Shown here piece after piece: positions 15,725 through 24,578 of a stretch of DNA of 64,000 nt (positions are counted from its first letter, which is position 1; each line of letters begins with the position of its first letter). The stretch covers positions 339,995-403,994 of the forward strand of contig NZ_JAFBGL010000003.1 in the NCBI RefSeq assembly GCF_016811075.1, given 5' to 3'. The stretch is from Oceaniferula flava (GTDB lineage: Bacteria; Verrucomicrobiota; Verrucomicrobiia; Verrucomicrobiales; Akkermansiaceae). The notes beneath the pieces are model-generated. The model was not told where the DNA came from and searched no databases. It saw nothing but the letters and a program-made list of their open reading frames with translations. Position numbers and translations under genes: made by a program.

Positions 15725-18004
15725 ATGGTCAGTGAAAACGGCACCTCGAACATATTTATAGCGGAAGCATTTGGTGATGCTCTCGATATGGGGTTGCAAT
15801 CTCCTGAAGGATACCAAGTCTTGCGCGAAATTGATCGTGGAGGAATGGCTGTTGTTTATCTAGCAGAGCAATTAAGTCCTTTAAGAGAGGTGGCCTTGAA
15901 GGTCATGCTGCCTCGTTTTATCACGGACCAAATAGTAAAAGACAGGTTTAGGGTGGAGGGCCAAGCGATGGCAGAACTTGAGCATGCGGGGATTTTGCCC
16001 GTCTATCAGGTGGGTGTATGGAATGGACTTGGTTTCATCGCTATGAAGTTTGCTGATGGAGGAACGCTTCAGGAATTGTTGAATCGGCAAGCTCCAGATG
16101 TGAGGCAGGCGGTGGCGTGGATCATTACAGCTGGTGAGGCAGTTCATTTTGCCCATCAGCGCGGTGTTCTGCATAGAGACCTGAAACCGGGAAATCTCTT
16201 ATTCGATAGCCAGGGCTCGATTTATGTAGGGGACTTTGGCGTTGCAAAAATGGCATCGGCTCAAGAGCGAGAGTTAAACCCTAAGGAGTCATTCGTGGGA
16301 ACACCGCATTATGTGGCGCCTGAAATGGCAAATGGCACGAATTTAGGCGGGAATATTGCGACTGACGTCTACAGTTTGGGAGCCGTGCTCTACGAGTGTC
16401 TCAGCGGGAGCTGTCCCCATGAGAGCTGTGATAATCTTGAAGCTTTATTTCGAGATTTAGCTGATAGTGATTTGCCCTGTGTGAGTCAATTATGCCCTGA
16501 TATTCCAAAGGATTTAGCGGCCGTCTGTGCCAAGGCTTTGGCGAAGAACCCTGAAGATCGTTATGCTTCGATGATCGATTTTGTGGACGACCTGCGTCGC
16601 TGGCAGAAGGGGATTCCTGTAAAAGCTAAACCTCTGAGCCTTGTGGAAAAGCTTTGCCTGTGTGTCAAGAAGTGCCCTGTTATCACACTGCTATCGCTCC
16701 TCGTATTGGTCACGACCGTCGGTGGTGGGGTCCTAATCTGGAATAGTAAACAATCACTTAAAAAAAGTGATGAGAAGCTCAATACGGTAATTGATGAGAG
16801 GAGCCGCCTCTATCAGCGATCATTGATCGATCGTGCGCATGTGATGCTCCTTGCCAGAAAGCCCGGGTATCGGCATGAGGCGTTAAAAATGCTGTTAGCA
16901 GCTCGAGATTATGGCGAGAATGAAGCCATTCGCACCGAAGCCGTATCGCTGCTGTCTCATTGGGACATCGGTGCCCCTGGAGGTTCAGATATTTTATGGG
17001 TCGAACGTGGCTCTGATTTCACCGTAACCATTGGAGATGCAGGGCTACGTGTGACAGATGGGAGACGTGAAGTTGATGTGATATTGCCCACGACTGAGGC
17101 CTCGAGCTGTGCTCCGGCTGTATCAGAAGATGGGAAACGGCTTGCCTACCTTCGTGGCGGGCAAATGGAGCTGATTATTCACAATGTGGAGTTTGATAAG
17201 CAGTGCGCACTCATTCCTCTGAGAAAGTCGCCTCATTCGATTCAATTTGCCAAAAACTTCAATGTAATTCGTGTCGATTACGACCTTGGTGTGTCTGACT
17301 TGTATCGGGTGACCGGTGAGCGACTTTTGAGAAATTTTAAAAGTGCTAGTCCTTTGTCGCCACCGTGCGGATTGTCACTATGGCAACCACAGATTCCGGG
17401 TGAGAGGGAATTACCAAGAACTGGTGGGAAGCTTTCTAAATGTGGGCAATTTTTACTGACGATGGGCTCTTCTGGGATTCAGCTGTGGAATTGTGACCTT
17501 GAGAAGAAGCTCAAGGATTATGAACCCGGGGATTTCAGCGAACACACGCTTTCTGACACGAAGTGGTTAGAGGGACAGCGACTACTCGTGGAAACAGATG
17601 CTGATGTGACCATCCTAGAGGTGGCTCAGAATGGGAAGTTTACAAAACATCAAAGCAATGCCCGGATCGATCGTGCACGGGTGAAAGATGTCTTGGGGAA
17701 CGGTGACTGGCTGGTCGAGCGCGAACATGAGGAGGACTCTATGTCTCTGGAGATCTGGCCGGGAGGCGATGCTGAGTCAGCTCGCGATTCGGAGCTAGGA
17801 ACAAAACCGTCTCCTTTTTCCCTGGATGATGGGAAAATCAAGATCGGCGCTCTGACCTTGACTGTGCCGGATAATACAGAGGTCTTGGACTTCTATGTGG
17901 ACGAGCAGAAACGCAAGGCCATGGCCATTACTGCGGACTGTTGTCTTTACCGATGGGATCTAAATGTCCTGCGAGAAGAGTTGCAGCGCTTGGGCCTGGA
18001 GTAG
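15725..18004 (+). CDS. Membrane Ser/Thr protein kinase
   Basis: Hanks-type kinase of 759 residues. The kinase domain (about residues 30-295) has the glycine loop DRGGMAVVYLA, VALKVM with the ATP lysine, HRDLKPGNLL, VGDFGVAKM and GTPHYVAPEM, so all catalytic residues are present. A transmembrane helix follows near 318-340 (VITLLSLLVLVTTVGGGVLIW), then a coiled segment (LKKSDEKLNTVIDERSRLYQRS) and a C-terminal region of about 380 residues with WD40/propeller-like strands (GSSGIQLWNCDLEKK). This matches the planctomycete/verrucomicrobial pattern of a cytoplasmic kinase with an extracytoplasmic sensor. It follows the sigma factor gene and probably belongs to the same signalling unit. Confidence 0.93.
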   Translation: MVSENGTSNIFIAEAFGDALDMGLQSPEGYQVLREIDRGGMAVVYLAEQLSPLREVALKVMLPRFITDQIVKDRFRVEGQAMAELEHAGILPVYQVGVWNGLGFIAMKFADGGTLQELLNRQAPDVRQAVAWIITAGEAVHFAHQRGVLHRDLKPGNLLFDSQGSIYVGDFGVAKMASAQERELNPKESFVGTPHYVAPEMANGTNLGGNIATDVYSLGAVLYECLSGSCPHESCDNLEALFRDLADSDLPCVSQLCPDIPKDLAAVCAKALAKNPEDRYASMIDFVDDLRRWQKGIPVKAKPLSLVEKLCLCVKKCPVITLLSLLVLVTTVGGGVLIWNSKQSLKKSDEKLNTVIDERSRLYQRSLIDRAHVMLLARKPGYRHEALKMLLAARDYGENEAIRTEAVSLLSHWDIGAPGGSDILWVERGSDFTVTIGDAGLRVTDGRREVDVILPTTEASSCAPAVSEDGKRLAYLRGGQMELIIHNVEFDKQCALIPLRKSPHSIQFAKNFNVIRVDYDLGVSDLYRVTGERLLRNFKSASPLSPPCGLSLWQPQIPGERELPRTGGKLSKCGQFLLTMGSSGIQLWNCDLEKKLKDYEPGDFSEHTLSDTKWLEGQRLLVETDADVTILEVAQNGKFTKHQSNARIDRARVKDVLGNGDWLVEREHEEDSMSLEIWPGGDAESARDSELGTKPSPFSLDDGKIKIGALTLTVPDNTEVLDFYVDEQKRKAMAITADCCLYRWDLNVLREELQRLGLE

Positions 18005-18051
18005 GCTCTTTTGTATCTGCGTGGCGCAATGAGTATGTGCTTGTTACCTGA

Positions 18052-19209
18052 TCACTCCGGGATGGAGTGGTAGATCTGTTCCAAGGAAAGCACGGCGTAG
18101 CAGGTGACCAGAATAGCATCGTTTTCCCACCAGCGGGAGTTCTCTGCGTTGATCCATGAGCCGTCTTCGCGTTGGCGTTTGAGCAGTTGGTTGGCAAGGT
18201 CAGTGCGCCAGTCGGCTTTCTCGCCATCCTTGAGTTCCAAGTTGTCGAGATTGGCGGCGGAGAGCGCCTTGGCCATAGTTTGGTAGTAGTAGTAAAGCCC
18301 TTGCTGACCGAGTGAGGGGTCGTCTTTGGTGGCCAATCCGGGGTTTTCTTTCACGGTGTAGTTTTCAGACAACCATTGTTTGGCAGCGGCTACGCGGGGG
18401 TCGCTGGCATCGAGATCGGCGTAGATCATGGAGAGCAGGCCGGCGTAAGACATGGATCCGTATCCACGCAGGGTCTTGGTGCCATCCGGGTTGACATTTT
18501 TTTCCACTGCCTTGGAGTCGCCCGGGTAGTAGTTGAACGAGCCGTCGTCAGAGATTCCTTCGACGTCGCTGGTTTCCTTCAGGTTCTGGGTGCGGGAAAT
18601 GAAGGTGATGGCGGCGTCCCAGTTCAGTTCAGGCTGCTTACCGTTGGCTTCGTCCTGAGCGATGCTGCGCGAAAGGCGCAGGGCCTCGATGGCGAGGTGG
18701 GTGTTGGAGAGATCGGAGTGCGGGTAGGATCCGCCGTAGCCGATGCCGCCGTCGAAGACGTTGTCGGTCTCTCCTTTGGTGTCCCAATCGGTCTGTTGGT
18801 TAATCAGGAAACGGCGGGCTTGAAGGATGGCGGGATGGTATTCCTTTTTGCCGGCAGCCACCAGTGCGGTGAGTGAAGTTGCTGTGTTGTAGGTCGCCAG
18901 TCCTTTGACATAAATACCACCGTCCGCGTGCTGATTGCTGAGAATCCACTTGTAGGCTTTCTCGATGTGCTCGGATTTCTCGTAGGATGGCGAGCGCATG
19001 GCTGCTGTGACTGCGAGGGCCGTGAACGCCGGGTATTTGCTTTCACCCCAATATCCGTCTTCGTGTTGTTTGCTTTTGAGATAAGCATTGCCGCGCTCGA
19101 TGGCGCGTTTCATCTCGAGCTTGATCGAGGTGTGTGGATTCGGTTGGTTGCTCTGTGCGCTCAGGGGCAGCACGGAGGCGAGAGTGAGAATAGTGGCTAG
19201 CGTCTTCAT
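18052..19209 (-). CDS. Secreted prenyltransferase/squalene-oxidase repeat protein
   Basis: From the Met at 19209 (MKTLATILTLASVLPLSAQS) the protein has a signal peptide and about 365 mature residues of alpha-alpha repeats. Repeat signatures include KSKQHEDGYWGESKYPAFTALAVTAA, LSNQHADGGIYVKGLATYNTATSLTAL and KRQREDGSWIN...DAILVTCYAVLSLEQI, the QxxDGxW type found in terpene cyclases and related barrels. The acidic DxDD motif of class II cyclases is not evident, so enzymatic cyclisation is doubtful; binding or structural roles are possible. The preferred start removes 14 residues that would overlap the upstream gene. It follows the YdjY-like gene by 29 bases, indicating cotranscription. Confidence 0.82.
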   Translation of the reverse strand: MKTLATILTLASVLPLSAQSNQPNPHTSIKLEMKRAIERGNAYLKSKQHEDGYWGESKYPAFTALAVTAAMRSPSYEKSEHIEKAYKWILSNQHADGGIYVKGLATYNTATSLTALVAAGKKEYHPAILQARRFLINQQTDWDTKGETDNVFDGGIGYGGSYPHSDLSNTHLAIEALRLSRSIAQDEANGKQPELNWDAAITFISRTQNLKETSDVEGISDDGSFNYYPGDSKAVEKNVNPDGTKTLRGYGSMSYAGLLSMIYADLDASDPRVAAAKQWLSENYTVKENPGLATKDDPSLGQQGLYYYYQTMAKALSAANLDNLELKDGEKADWRTDLANQLLKRQREDGSWINAENSRWWENDAILVTCYAVLSLEQIYHSIPE

Positions 19210-19238
19210 CGGTTGAGTGGTTCGAAGTGAATGGAGGA

Positions 19239-20075
19239 TTATTTTTTCCAAGGTTTGATGGTTAGGCGGACGTCGGTGCCTTCACGCGGAACTTTCGCAC
19301 CGGGCACCCAGATGGTGTCGTCATCGCGATCATCGCCTGGGTAGTTGGCAATGGCACCGGGGTCCGGGAAGATGGTTACCATGCTCCCGGAGAGCTGGGC
19401 TTTGAACTTTTGATTGTGAACGTAGGAGCCGTTATAGACCCAAGCGGTGTCGGGCATATGTTTTTTGGTTCCGCTGTGTTCCAGCCAGTGGGTGATCGGG
19501 CGGGTTCTTTCCACGCCCTTGTCTTTCCAGGTGATATCGATGCTGAAGCGCGCGGCTTGACGGATCGACTCGGGAACTTCCGGGTATTCATCGCTGGGGG
19601 TGCCGTCTTCCTTGGCCACGCGGAAGAGCTCGGGCGACTCCTTGTAGTTCAGAAGTTTGAGGGCGATGTTCAAGTTTGTGGGCGCCGCCTCGGTGACCAG
19701 CAGGGCTTCGTGCACTTTCTCCCCATTAAAATGCACCAGCAGATACTCGAGAAAGGTGTCTTGGTGGGTGATATTAGTTTTCGCAGGAATGGTGATGCTG
19801 CGTTTGTCCCTATTGAAGATGATTTTGCCAATTTGGTAGTCACCGTTTTCCAGTTTCTTGACCAAGGGTTTGGCGTCCTGCTGCTCCTTGGGGGCAGGGG
19901 AATTCGAGGGGTTTTCGGTCGTCGCGACCTCAGGCGCGCTTGCCGGATCTGCCGATGCGGCGGCAGTGAGGAACAGTCCCGCCACCGCTGCCAGCCCCGT
20001 GCTGCGAGTGAGCGAGGGGCGTGCGGGTGTTGGAAATGGCGGAGTCGGCCGGTGATGCTTGGTGGCGCGCTGCAT
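19239..20075 (-). CDS. YdjY-like secreted protein
   Basis: The 278-residue protein has a Pro/Thr-rich basic leader, a hydrophobic segment (TGLAAVAGLFLTAAASADPAS) that ends in a signal-peptidase-like site, a Pro/Ala/Glu linker, then a conserved-looking domain beginning ENGDYQIGKIIFNRDKRSITIPAKTN with LEYLLVHFNGEKVHEALLVTE. That order (metal/ligand-unknown beta domain with KxHEALL) matches YdjY-domain proteins. The function of the family is not established. It lies directly upstream of the cyclase-repeat protein with a 29-base gap, a pairing that suggests a joint extracytoplasmic role. Confidence 0.75.
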   Translation of the reverse strand: MQRATKHHRPTPPFPTPARPSLTRSTGLAAVAGLFLTAAASADPASAPEVATTENPSNSPAPKEQQDAKPLVKKLENGDYQIGKIIFNRDKRSITIPAKTNITHQDTFLEYLLVHFNGEKVHEALLVTEAAPTNLNIALKLLNYKESPELFRVAKEDGTPSDEYPEVPESIRQAARFSIDITWKDKGVERTRPITHWLEHSGTKKHMPDTAWVYNGSYVHNQKFKAQLSGSMVTIFPDPGAIANYPGDDRDDDTIWVPGAKVPREGTDVRLTIKPWKK

Positions 20076-20173
20076 GGATGTAATAGCTTAAACTCTTCCC
20101 AAGAAATTATCTTAGGTTTTTTGTGATTTTTTTTGCCGGGATAGGCGACCGGCCAAGACTCCGCCGCAGGAGA

Positions 20174-21103
20174 TTACTCCTGCTCAGCAAGCCAGCGCTC
20201 TACCTCGATGGCGGCGGCGCAACCTTGACCGGCGGCGGTGATCGCCTGACGATACTCGGTGTCCGAGATGTCGCCGGCGGCGTAAATGCCTTCCACGCTG
20301 GTGCGGGTGCCTTGTTTTTGTAAAATGTAACCGTTTTCATCAGTCTCGACCAAACCGTTGAGGAAGCCGCTGTTCGGTGTGTGGCCGATGGCCATGAACA
20401 CGCCTTCGACTTCGAGTTCCGAGGTCTCGCCATTCTGAGTATCGGCCAGTTCGACGGCGCGGATGTCTCCTTTTTCATTGGTGAGATACTGCTTGATGCC
20501 GGAGTTCCAGATGATCTCGATTTTTTCGTGCTCGAGCGCGCGCTGGGCCATGATCTTGGATGCGCGGAGCTCGTCGCGGCGGACGATGAGGTAAACCTTG
20601 CTGGCGAACTTAGTGAGGAAGGTGGCTTCTTCACAAGCGGAGTCGCCACCGCCGACCACACAAACGGGCACGTCGCGGTAGAAGGCACCATCACAGGTGG
20701 CACAGGCTGTCAGGCCGTGGCCGCCGACGGTCAGTTCTTTTTCCCCGGGGAGACCAAGGTAGCGGGCGGATGCGCCGGAGCAGACGATGACCGCGCGGGA
20801 TTGGTAAGTTTTCTCTCCTGCTTTGAGCGTGAAGGTGCCGTCGTCTTCTTTGACCACCGACTCAATCTGACCGAACTCAACTCGAGTGCCGAAGCGTTCA
20901 GCCTGCTGCTGCATCTGAACCATCAGCTCAGGACCGGTGATTCCTTTGGGGAATCCTGGGAAGTTCTCCACCTCGGTAGTGGTGGTGAGCTGGCCTCCAG
21001 GCTGGGTGCCAGTGATGATGAGAGGGGCGAGGTCGGCGCGGGCTGTGTAGATGGCGGCGGTGTATCCGGCAGGGCCGGTTCCAATGATGATGACGTTTTC
21101 CAT
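20174..21103 (-). CDS. trxB: Thioredoxin reductase (NADPH)
   Basis: Cytoplasmic FAD enzyme that reduces thioredoxin with NADPH. The 309-residue protein has the FAD dinucleotide fold GTGPAGYTAAIYTARA at the N-terminus, the redox pair CATCDGAFY near residue 135, the NADPH fold VCVVGGGDSACEEA about 20 residues later and the C-terminal FAD motif GIYAAGDISDTEYRQAITAAGQG. Length and order are those of low-molecular-weight bacterial TrxB. It is flanked by unrelated genes; a terminator was not seen. Confidence 0.97.
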   Translation of the reverse strand: MENVIIIGTGPAGYTAAIYTARADLAPLIITGTQPGGQLTTTTEVENFPGFPKGITGPELMVQMQQQAERFGTRVEFGQIESVVKEDDGTFTLKAGEKTYQSRAVIVCSGASARYLGLPGEKELTVGGHGLTACATCDGAFYRDVPVCVVGGGDSACEEATFLTKFASKVYLIVRRDELRASKIMAQRALEHEKIEIIWNSGIKQYLTNEKGDIRAVELADTQNGETSELEVEGVFMAIGHTPNSGFLNGLVETDENGYILQKQGTRTSVEGIYAAGDISDTEYRQAITAAGQGCAAAIEVERWLAEQE

Positions 21104-21179
21104 ATTGCTTAGAGGATGAATGCGCGGGATTATGCCCGTAAAGTTTCGCGGCGCAAGAGGTTTAAGCCGCGCGCTTCGC

Positions 21180-22085
21180 TTATCCTATCTGAGCAAGGCT
21201 GTTACGACTTATATTCACCAGTTCATGGACGATTTGCGGATCTAGGTGATTTGCGCAAACTAGAGAGGTGGTGAGTTCAAGATCTTTGAATGCATCGATA
21301 TCGACAAACTTCAGACAGTCTCCGTAGTGCTTCCTCCAGACAGATGCCTGTCCGGAGAGTAGTCCAATGGTCATGGGGTTCAGACAGGAGGCTACGATCT
21401 GATCGTAGCATGCCAGATCGCGCACCACACGATGAGTCAGTCCCACCTTCTCAGCCGCTTCACTTTGCAGAATCTGCCTGGTTCCTGGTATGCATGTATC
21501 GCAGGGGATGACGATCTCGGCATGGGGAGGGAGTGTGTCTGTAGGGGCGGTGGTTTCGGATTCTTCAAAATCGGGGTTGAAGACTGCGCAGAGGCCTTTT
21601 ATTTGGTGAATCAGATGATGCTTATAGCCTGCCTTGGGGATCTTTGGCGTATATTCACAGATCAGTTTTGCATCATGTTCGGCTGGGGAGAGCGTATCGC
21701 CCCAAGTCTCCTCGGTTGGGAGAGCCAGTTGGTAAGCTGGATCTTTGGCTAAGCGAATGCGTAGATCATACGTCCACGGGCATGAGGGTAGGAAAACTGA
21801 GCAACTTGGTGGGTGGTTCGAGCCGATCGTTTCTGCAGTATCGAGAACTGATTCGTAGGAACGAAGGAGTTGCTTGATTTTGGGCTGCAGTAATTGACCT
21901 ACTTCATTGAGAACCACCCGACCTTCTGTTCGGTGAAATAGTTGAATATCGAGGTCTTTCTCGATTTTTTTCAATGAGAGTGACAGAGCTGGCTGGGTAA
22001 CGCCGAGGGTGCTAGCGGCTGAAGAGATGTTTTGATGTTCGGCGATTTGGGTGAAATGCTGTAATTGTTTGAGAGAAAGATTCAT
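21180..22085 (-). CDS. LysR-family transcriptional regulator
   Basis: The 301-residue protein starts MNLSLKQLQHFTQIAEHQNISSAAS and continues LGVTQPALSLSLKKIEKDLDIQLFHR, the classic LysR winged helix-turn-helix in residues 1-65. The rest is a periplasmic-binding-protein-like effector domain with several Cys residues (IVIPCDTCIPG) that might sense redox state or a small ligand. A second LysR-like gene lies 34 bases upstream on the same strand. No divergent target is adjacent, so the regulon cannot be inferred. Confidence 0.92.
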   Translation of the reverse strand: MNLSLKQLQHFTQIAEHQNISSAASTLGVTQPALSLSLKKIEKDLDIQLFHRTEGRVVLNEVGQLLQPKIKQLLRSYESVLDTAETIGSNHPPSCSVFLPSCPWTYDLRIRLAKDPAYQLALPTEETWGDTLSPAEHDAKLICEYTPKIPKAGYKHHLIHQIKGLCAVFNPDFEESETTAPTDTLPPHAEIVIPCDTCIPGTRQILQSEAAEKVGLTHRVVRDLACYDQIVASCLNPMTIGLLSGQASVWRKHYGDCLKFVDIDAFKDLELTTSLVCANHLDPQIVHELVNISRNSLAQIG

Positions 22086-22119
22086 CGAGTGCGTTGTCTG
22101 AGTCTTTTGGTGATAAGGC

Positions 22120-23070
22120 TTATGCGGCTGGTGATATTTTGGCTGTTAGGTCGGAGAGTATTTGCGCGTGGTCGGCACCACGGAGTGTCGTTAGATAAAT
22201 GGGGAGGTTTACGTGGTTGCCGAGTGGGTAAGGTTCCAAGTTCTTTGGGACGATTTCTGGTTTTAATAAAATGGAAGGAAATAAGGCATTTCTGCTGGAA
22301 GCATAGTATAAGGCCTCTGTGACATTAGCCACATAGGTAAAGGAATAGTCAGCGCTAGAGGTGTCGCGAGAACTATCGAGGATGGATGTTGCTTGCCTGG
22401 GGCTTAGAGGATGCTGGAGAACAACATCAGCATTTGGCGCCGGCTTTTCAGCAGAGGTTTCAGGTTTCACCCGATAGCAATAAATTCGCTCATGACCTAG
22501 AATGTGTGATTCCAAGGTGTCTTGCTGGGCAGGGGCTAGGCTGATGCAGCCCACACATTCTTGTTTCAGAACTTTATCGAACCCTGCGGACATTCGGAAG
22601 ATATGCGTGTGAGATTGGTGCGGAGTGCCGTTACCCTGCAGACTTGCCCATAGATGCTGAGAGAATGCCAAGTAAGGAGTGATTCCAATATGTTGATGGC
22701 TATTAATCCGTCTCACGTTAGAGATCGTTTGACTCAAGCTCGTGAGTGACTGGTGAAGTGGGCGAAACGACTGAATCCATGCCTGAGCTTTGCTGGTTAA
22801 TCCAAGTGTTTGATTGCGCTTGCGCTCGATGAGTTTGAAGCCAGCGACGTTTTCCATCTTGCGAATCAAACGCCGAAGATGAGATTCCGTAATTTGGCTG
22901 CGGTAAGCCGCTTCGGTGTAGGACGCTGCTCGGTCTAAATTGAGTAACCGTTCTAGATCAACGAGGTCTAACTGGTGTTTGTTTTTTGCTGACACTTGGA
23001 ATGTTTTTTCTATCTGAAGAGAGGCAAAGTTAAAAAGTTGATTTGCAGAAATAGTGAAAAATCCACACAA
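22120..23070 (-). CDS. Divergent LysR-like transcriptional regulator
   Basis: The 316-residue frame carries a LysR-type DNA-binding segment at about residues 36-90 (LVDLERLLNLDRAASYTEAAYRSQITESHLRRLIRKMENVAGFKLIERK), then a region with weak similarity to an effector domain. The HTH begins later than usual: an in-frame GTG at 22995 (VSAKNKHQLDL) would remove 25 residues and give a normal LysR N-terminus, so the true start may be there. It is paired with the next LysR gene at a 34-base spacing. Family assignment rests on the HTH; the C-terminal half is diverged. Confidence 0.72.
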   Translation of the reverse strand: MCGFFTISANQLFNFASLQIEKTFQVSAKNKHQLDLVDLERLLNLDRAASYTEAAYRSQITESHLRRLIRKMENVAGFKLIERKRNQTLGLTSKAQAWIQSFRPLHQSLTSLSQTISNVRRINSHQHIGITPYLAFSQHLWASLQGNGTPHQSHTHIFRMSAGFDKVLKQECVGCISLAPAQQDTLESHILGHERIYCYRVKPETSAEKPAPNADVVLQHPLSPRQATSILDSSRDTSSADYSFTYVANVTEALYYASSRNALFPSILLKPEIVPKNLEPYPLGNHVNLPIYLTTLRGADHAQILSDLTAKISPAA

Positions 23071-23605
23071 ATTAAATACTAACGCAACTTATACACCTTG
23101 AGGTGTGGTTGCTTCAAATAGAAAGTTAGATCGTCTGTGAGAAAGGTGACTGTCTACTGCTTGTTGGATATTTAGATGTTTCAATATCAGTATGTTATCT
23201 TGTTTGTTGAGTGGCCCTGTTCGTTTGATTACAGGTAAAATAGGTAATCGCAAAACTTATCCACCCATTAATATGAGTGCTTTTTTGGGTGGCGTGAATG
23301 ATGGAAACATAGGGCCTCATGCTGACCTCGCGCATGCGTGGTCGTAGCTTGTCGAATATCGTGGCCTTGTTCCTAGGGGTTTTACTTTTGATTAGATGTC
23401 GAGTTGGCATAGTTTTTTCTGCTATTGATGCATATCTAGCAGGCTTTTAATATATGGCTGGATAATGTGAGTGACTGTCTAACAGTGAATGGTTTGATTA
23501 GTATAATGTCATGACCTCTTGATGGTAAAAGTATGTGAAGCGTATGAGAATGTAAGTGTGTGAATAATGAAAATTCAAACAACCTTACATTTCAAACAAC
23601 CTTAC
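23071..23605. other. Intergenic region upstream of a PEP-CTERM gene
   Basis: About 535 bases without a convincing gene. It holds a CCACCCA / TGGGTGG hairpin with an 18-base loop (23260-23291) and an exact 17-base tandem duplication at 23574-23607 just before the next start. A 71-residue minus-strand frame (23195-23410) overlaps this and is not supported. Confidence 0.5.
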
Positions 23606-23607
23606 AT
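23574..23607 (+). repeat. 17-base perfect tandem duplication
   Basis: The unit TTCAAACAACCTTACAT occurs twice with no gap (23574-23590, 23591-23607), ending at the start of the PEP-CTERM gene. A 17-base unit would shift frame if translated, which supports a start after the repeat. Confidence 0.9.
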
Positions 23608-23611
23608 GATT

Positions 23612-24364
23612 ATGAAAACAAAACACTTATACCTGTTAACTGGAGTGTCCGCCGCGCTGACACTTCCTTGTTACTCGCAAGTCGTCGTCGACGATGTCTT
23701 TAGTTACTCAGGGCCAGGTTCGGCCCCCGGGCCGGTGGAGGCCACGGCTGTTGTTGGGGTTAATGCCACGGAGACTGGCGTATTGGGTGACGGTTGGGAT
23801 ACGTCTGTTGAAATCGGGGTTGGACTCCTGTATTATGTTGCCGCGGACATGCCTGGTGATGGAAGCTTTACGATTTCGAACGGGAGTAATGTGGGGATAG
23901 GTTCGGTGCTCACTGCGGCGACTGATGTCGATGCCAGGAGGGTGTTTTCCAATACGCAATTAACCAGTGACGGAGAATACAGTTTCTCCATCACGAAGTC
24001 CCAATCAGGGACTGTTAATTTGTTAGCTGATATTGACATTGAAATCGGGCATACCGACGGCGTTACCGATACCGTGTTAGTGGACACAAGCACAGGCACA
24101 GGTTTATTGGGTATTCTCGATCTTGTCGGTTTGTTTGGAGGAACCGATACAGGGACGTTTAATTTCGACGGGGCAGATTTTGGAGATGAGGATCTCTACA
24201 TTGAGCTGCGCACGGACACCGTGGCCAATGCACTGGGAAGCTCGGTGGTATTTTCCGATCTATCTATCGAGCGCACCAATCCAGTGCCCGAGCCATCCAG
24301 TTCGCTGTTCTCGATCGTCGCAGGAGGAATGATGTTGGGTTACAGAAGGAGAAAAAGCTCATAA
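23612..24364 (+). CDS. PEP-CTERM sorting domain protein
   Basis: From the Met at 23612 (MKTKHLYLLTGVSAALTLPCYSQ) the protein has a signal peptide, about 200 Gly/Asp/Thr-rich residues of beta character, and the C-terminal sorting signal VPEPSSSLFSIVAGGMMLGYRRRKSS: PEP motif, hydrophobic helix, basic end. Such proteins are handled by exosortase and exported in an exopolysaccharide-linked manner; no exosortase is in this window. Starts at 23567 or 23606 are possible but put a 17-base tandem duplication or extra residues before the signal peptide. No enzymatic motif is seen. A UUCG hairpin terminates it. Confidence 0.88.
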   Translation: MKTKHLYLLTGVSAALTLPCYSQVVVDDVFSYSGPGSAPGPVEATAVVGVNATETGVLGDGWDTSVEIGVGLLYYVAADMPGDGSFTISNGSNVGIGSVLTAATDVDARRVFSNTQLTSDGEYSFSITKSQSGTVNLLADIDIEIGHTDGVTDTVLVDTSTGTGLLGILDLVGLFGGTDTGTFNFDGADFGDEDLYIELRTDTVANALGSSVVFSDLSIERTNPVPEPSSSLFSIVAGGMMLGYRRRKSS

Positions 24365-24430
24365 TACGGATGCTGCAAAAACGCGTTCTTCGTTAATGCA
24401 GTTGCCGGTCAGCTCTGGCTGACTTCTCAA

Positions 24431-24457
24431 TGAGGCGTAACTTCGGTTACGCCTCAA
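24431..24457 (+). terminator. UUCG-loop hairpin after the PEP-CTERM gene
   Basis: Stem TGAGGCGTAAC / GTTACGCCTCA closed by a TTCG tetraloop, a very stable hairpin. The tail is ATTCATT, so it is only weakly T-rich. Confidence 0.7.
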
Positions 24458-24578
24458 TTCATTGGTGGAAGAGGCGAAATGAAAGGGTCAAGCTTGTCAC
24501 TCCCCTTGGCGCCCGATCGGTTCTTGCCATTTCGGGTTCACGATGGCAGAAGGGCGGCGCGGCCGTCTGGCTGAATCT

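Noticed and set aside
23195..23410. 71-residue minus-strand frame in the intergenic region
   Set aside because: No start signal or domain. It covers a hairpin and composition gives no support.
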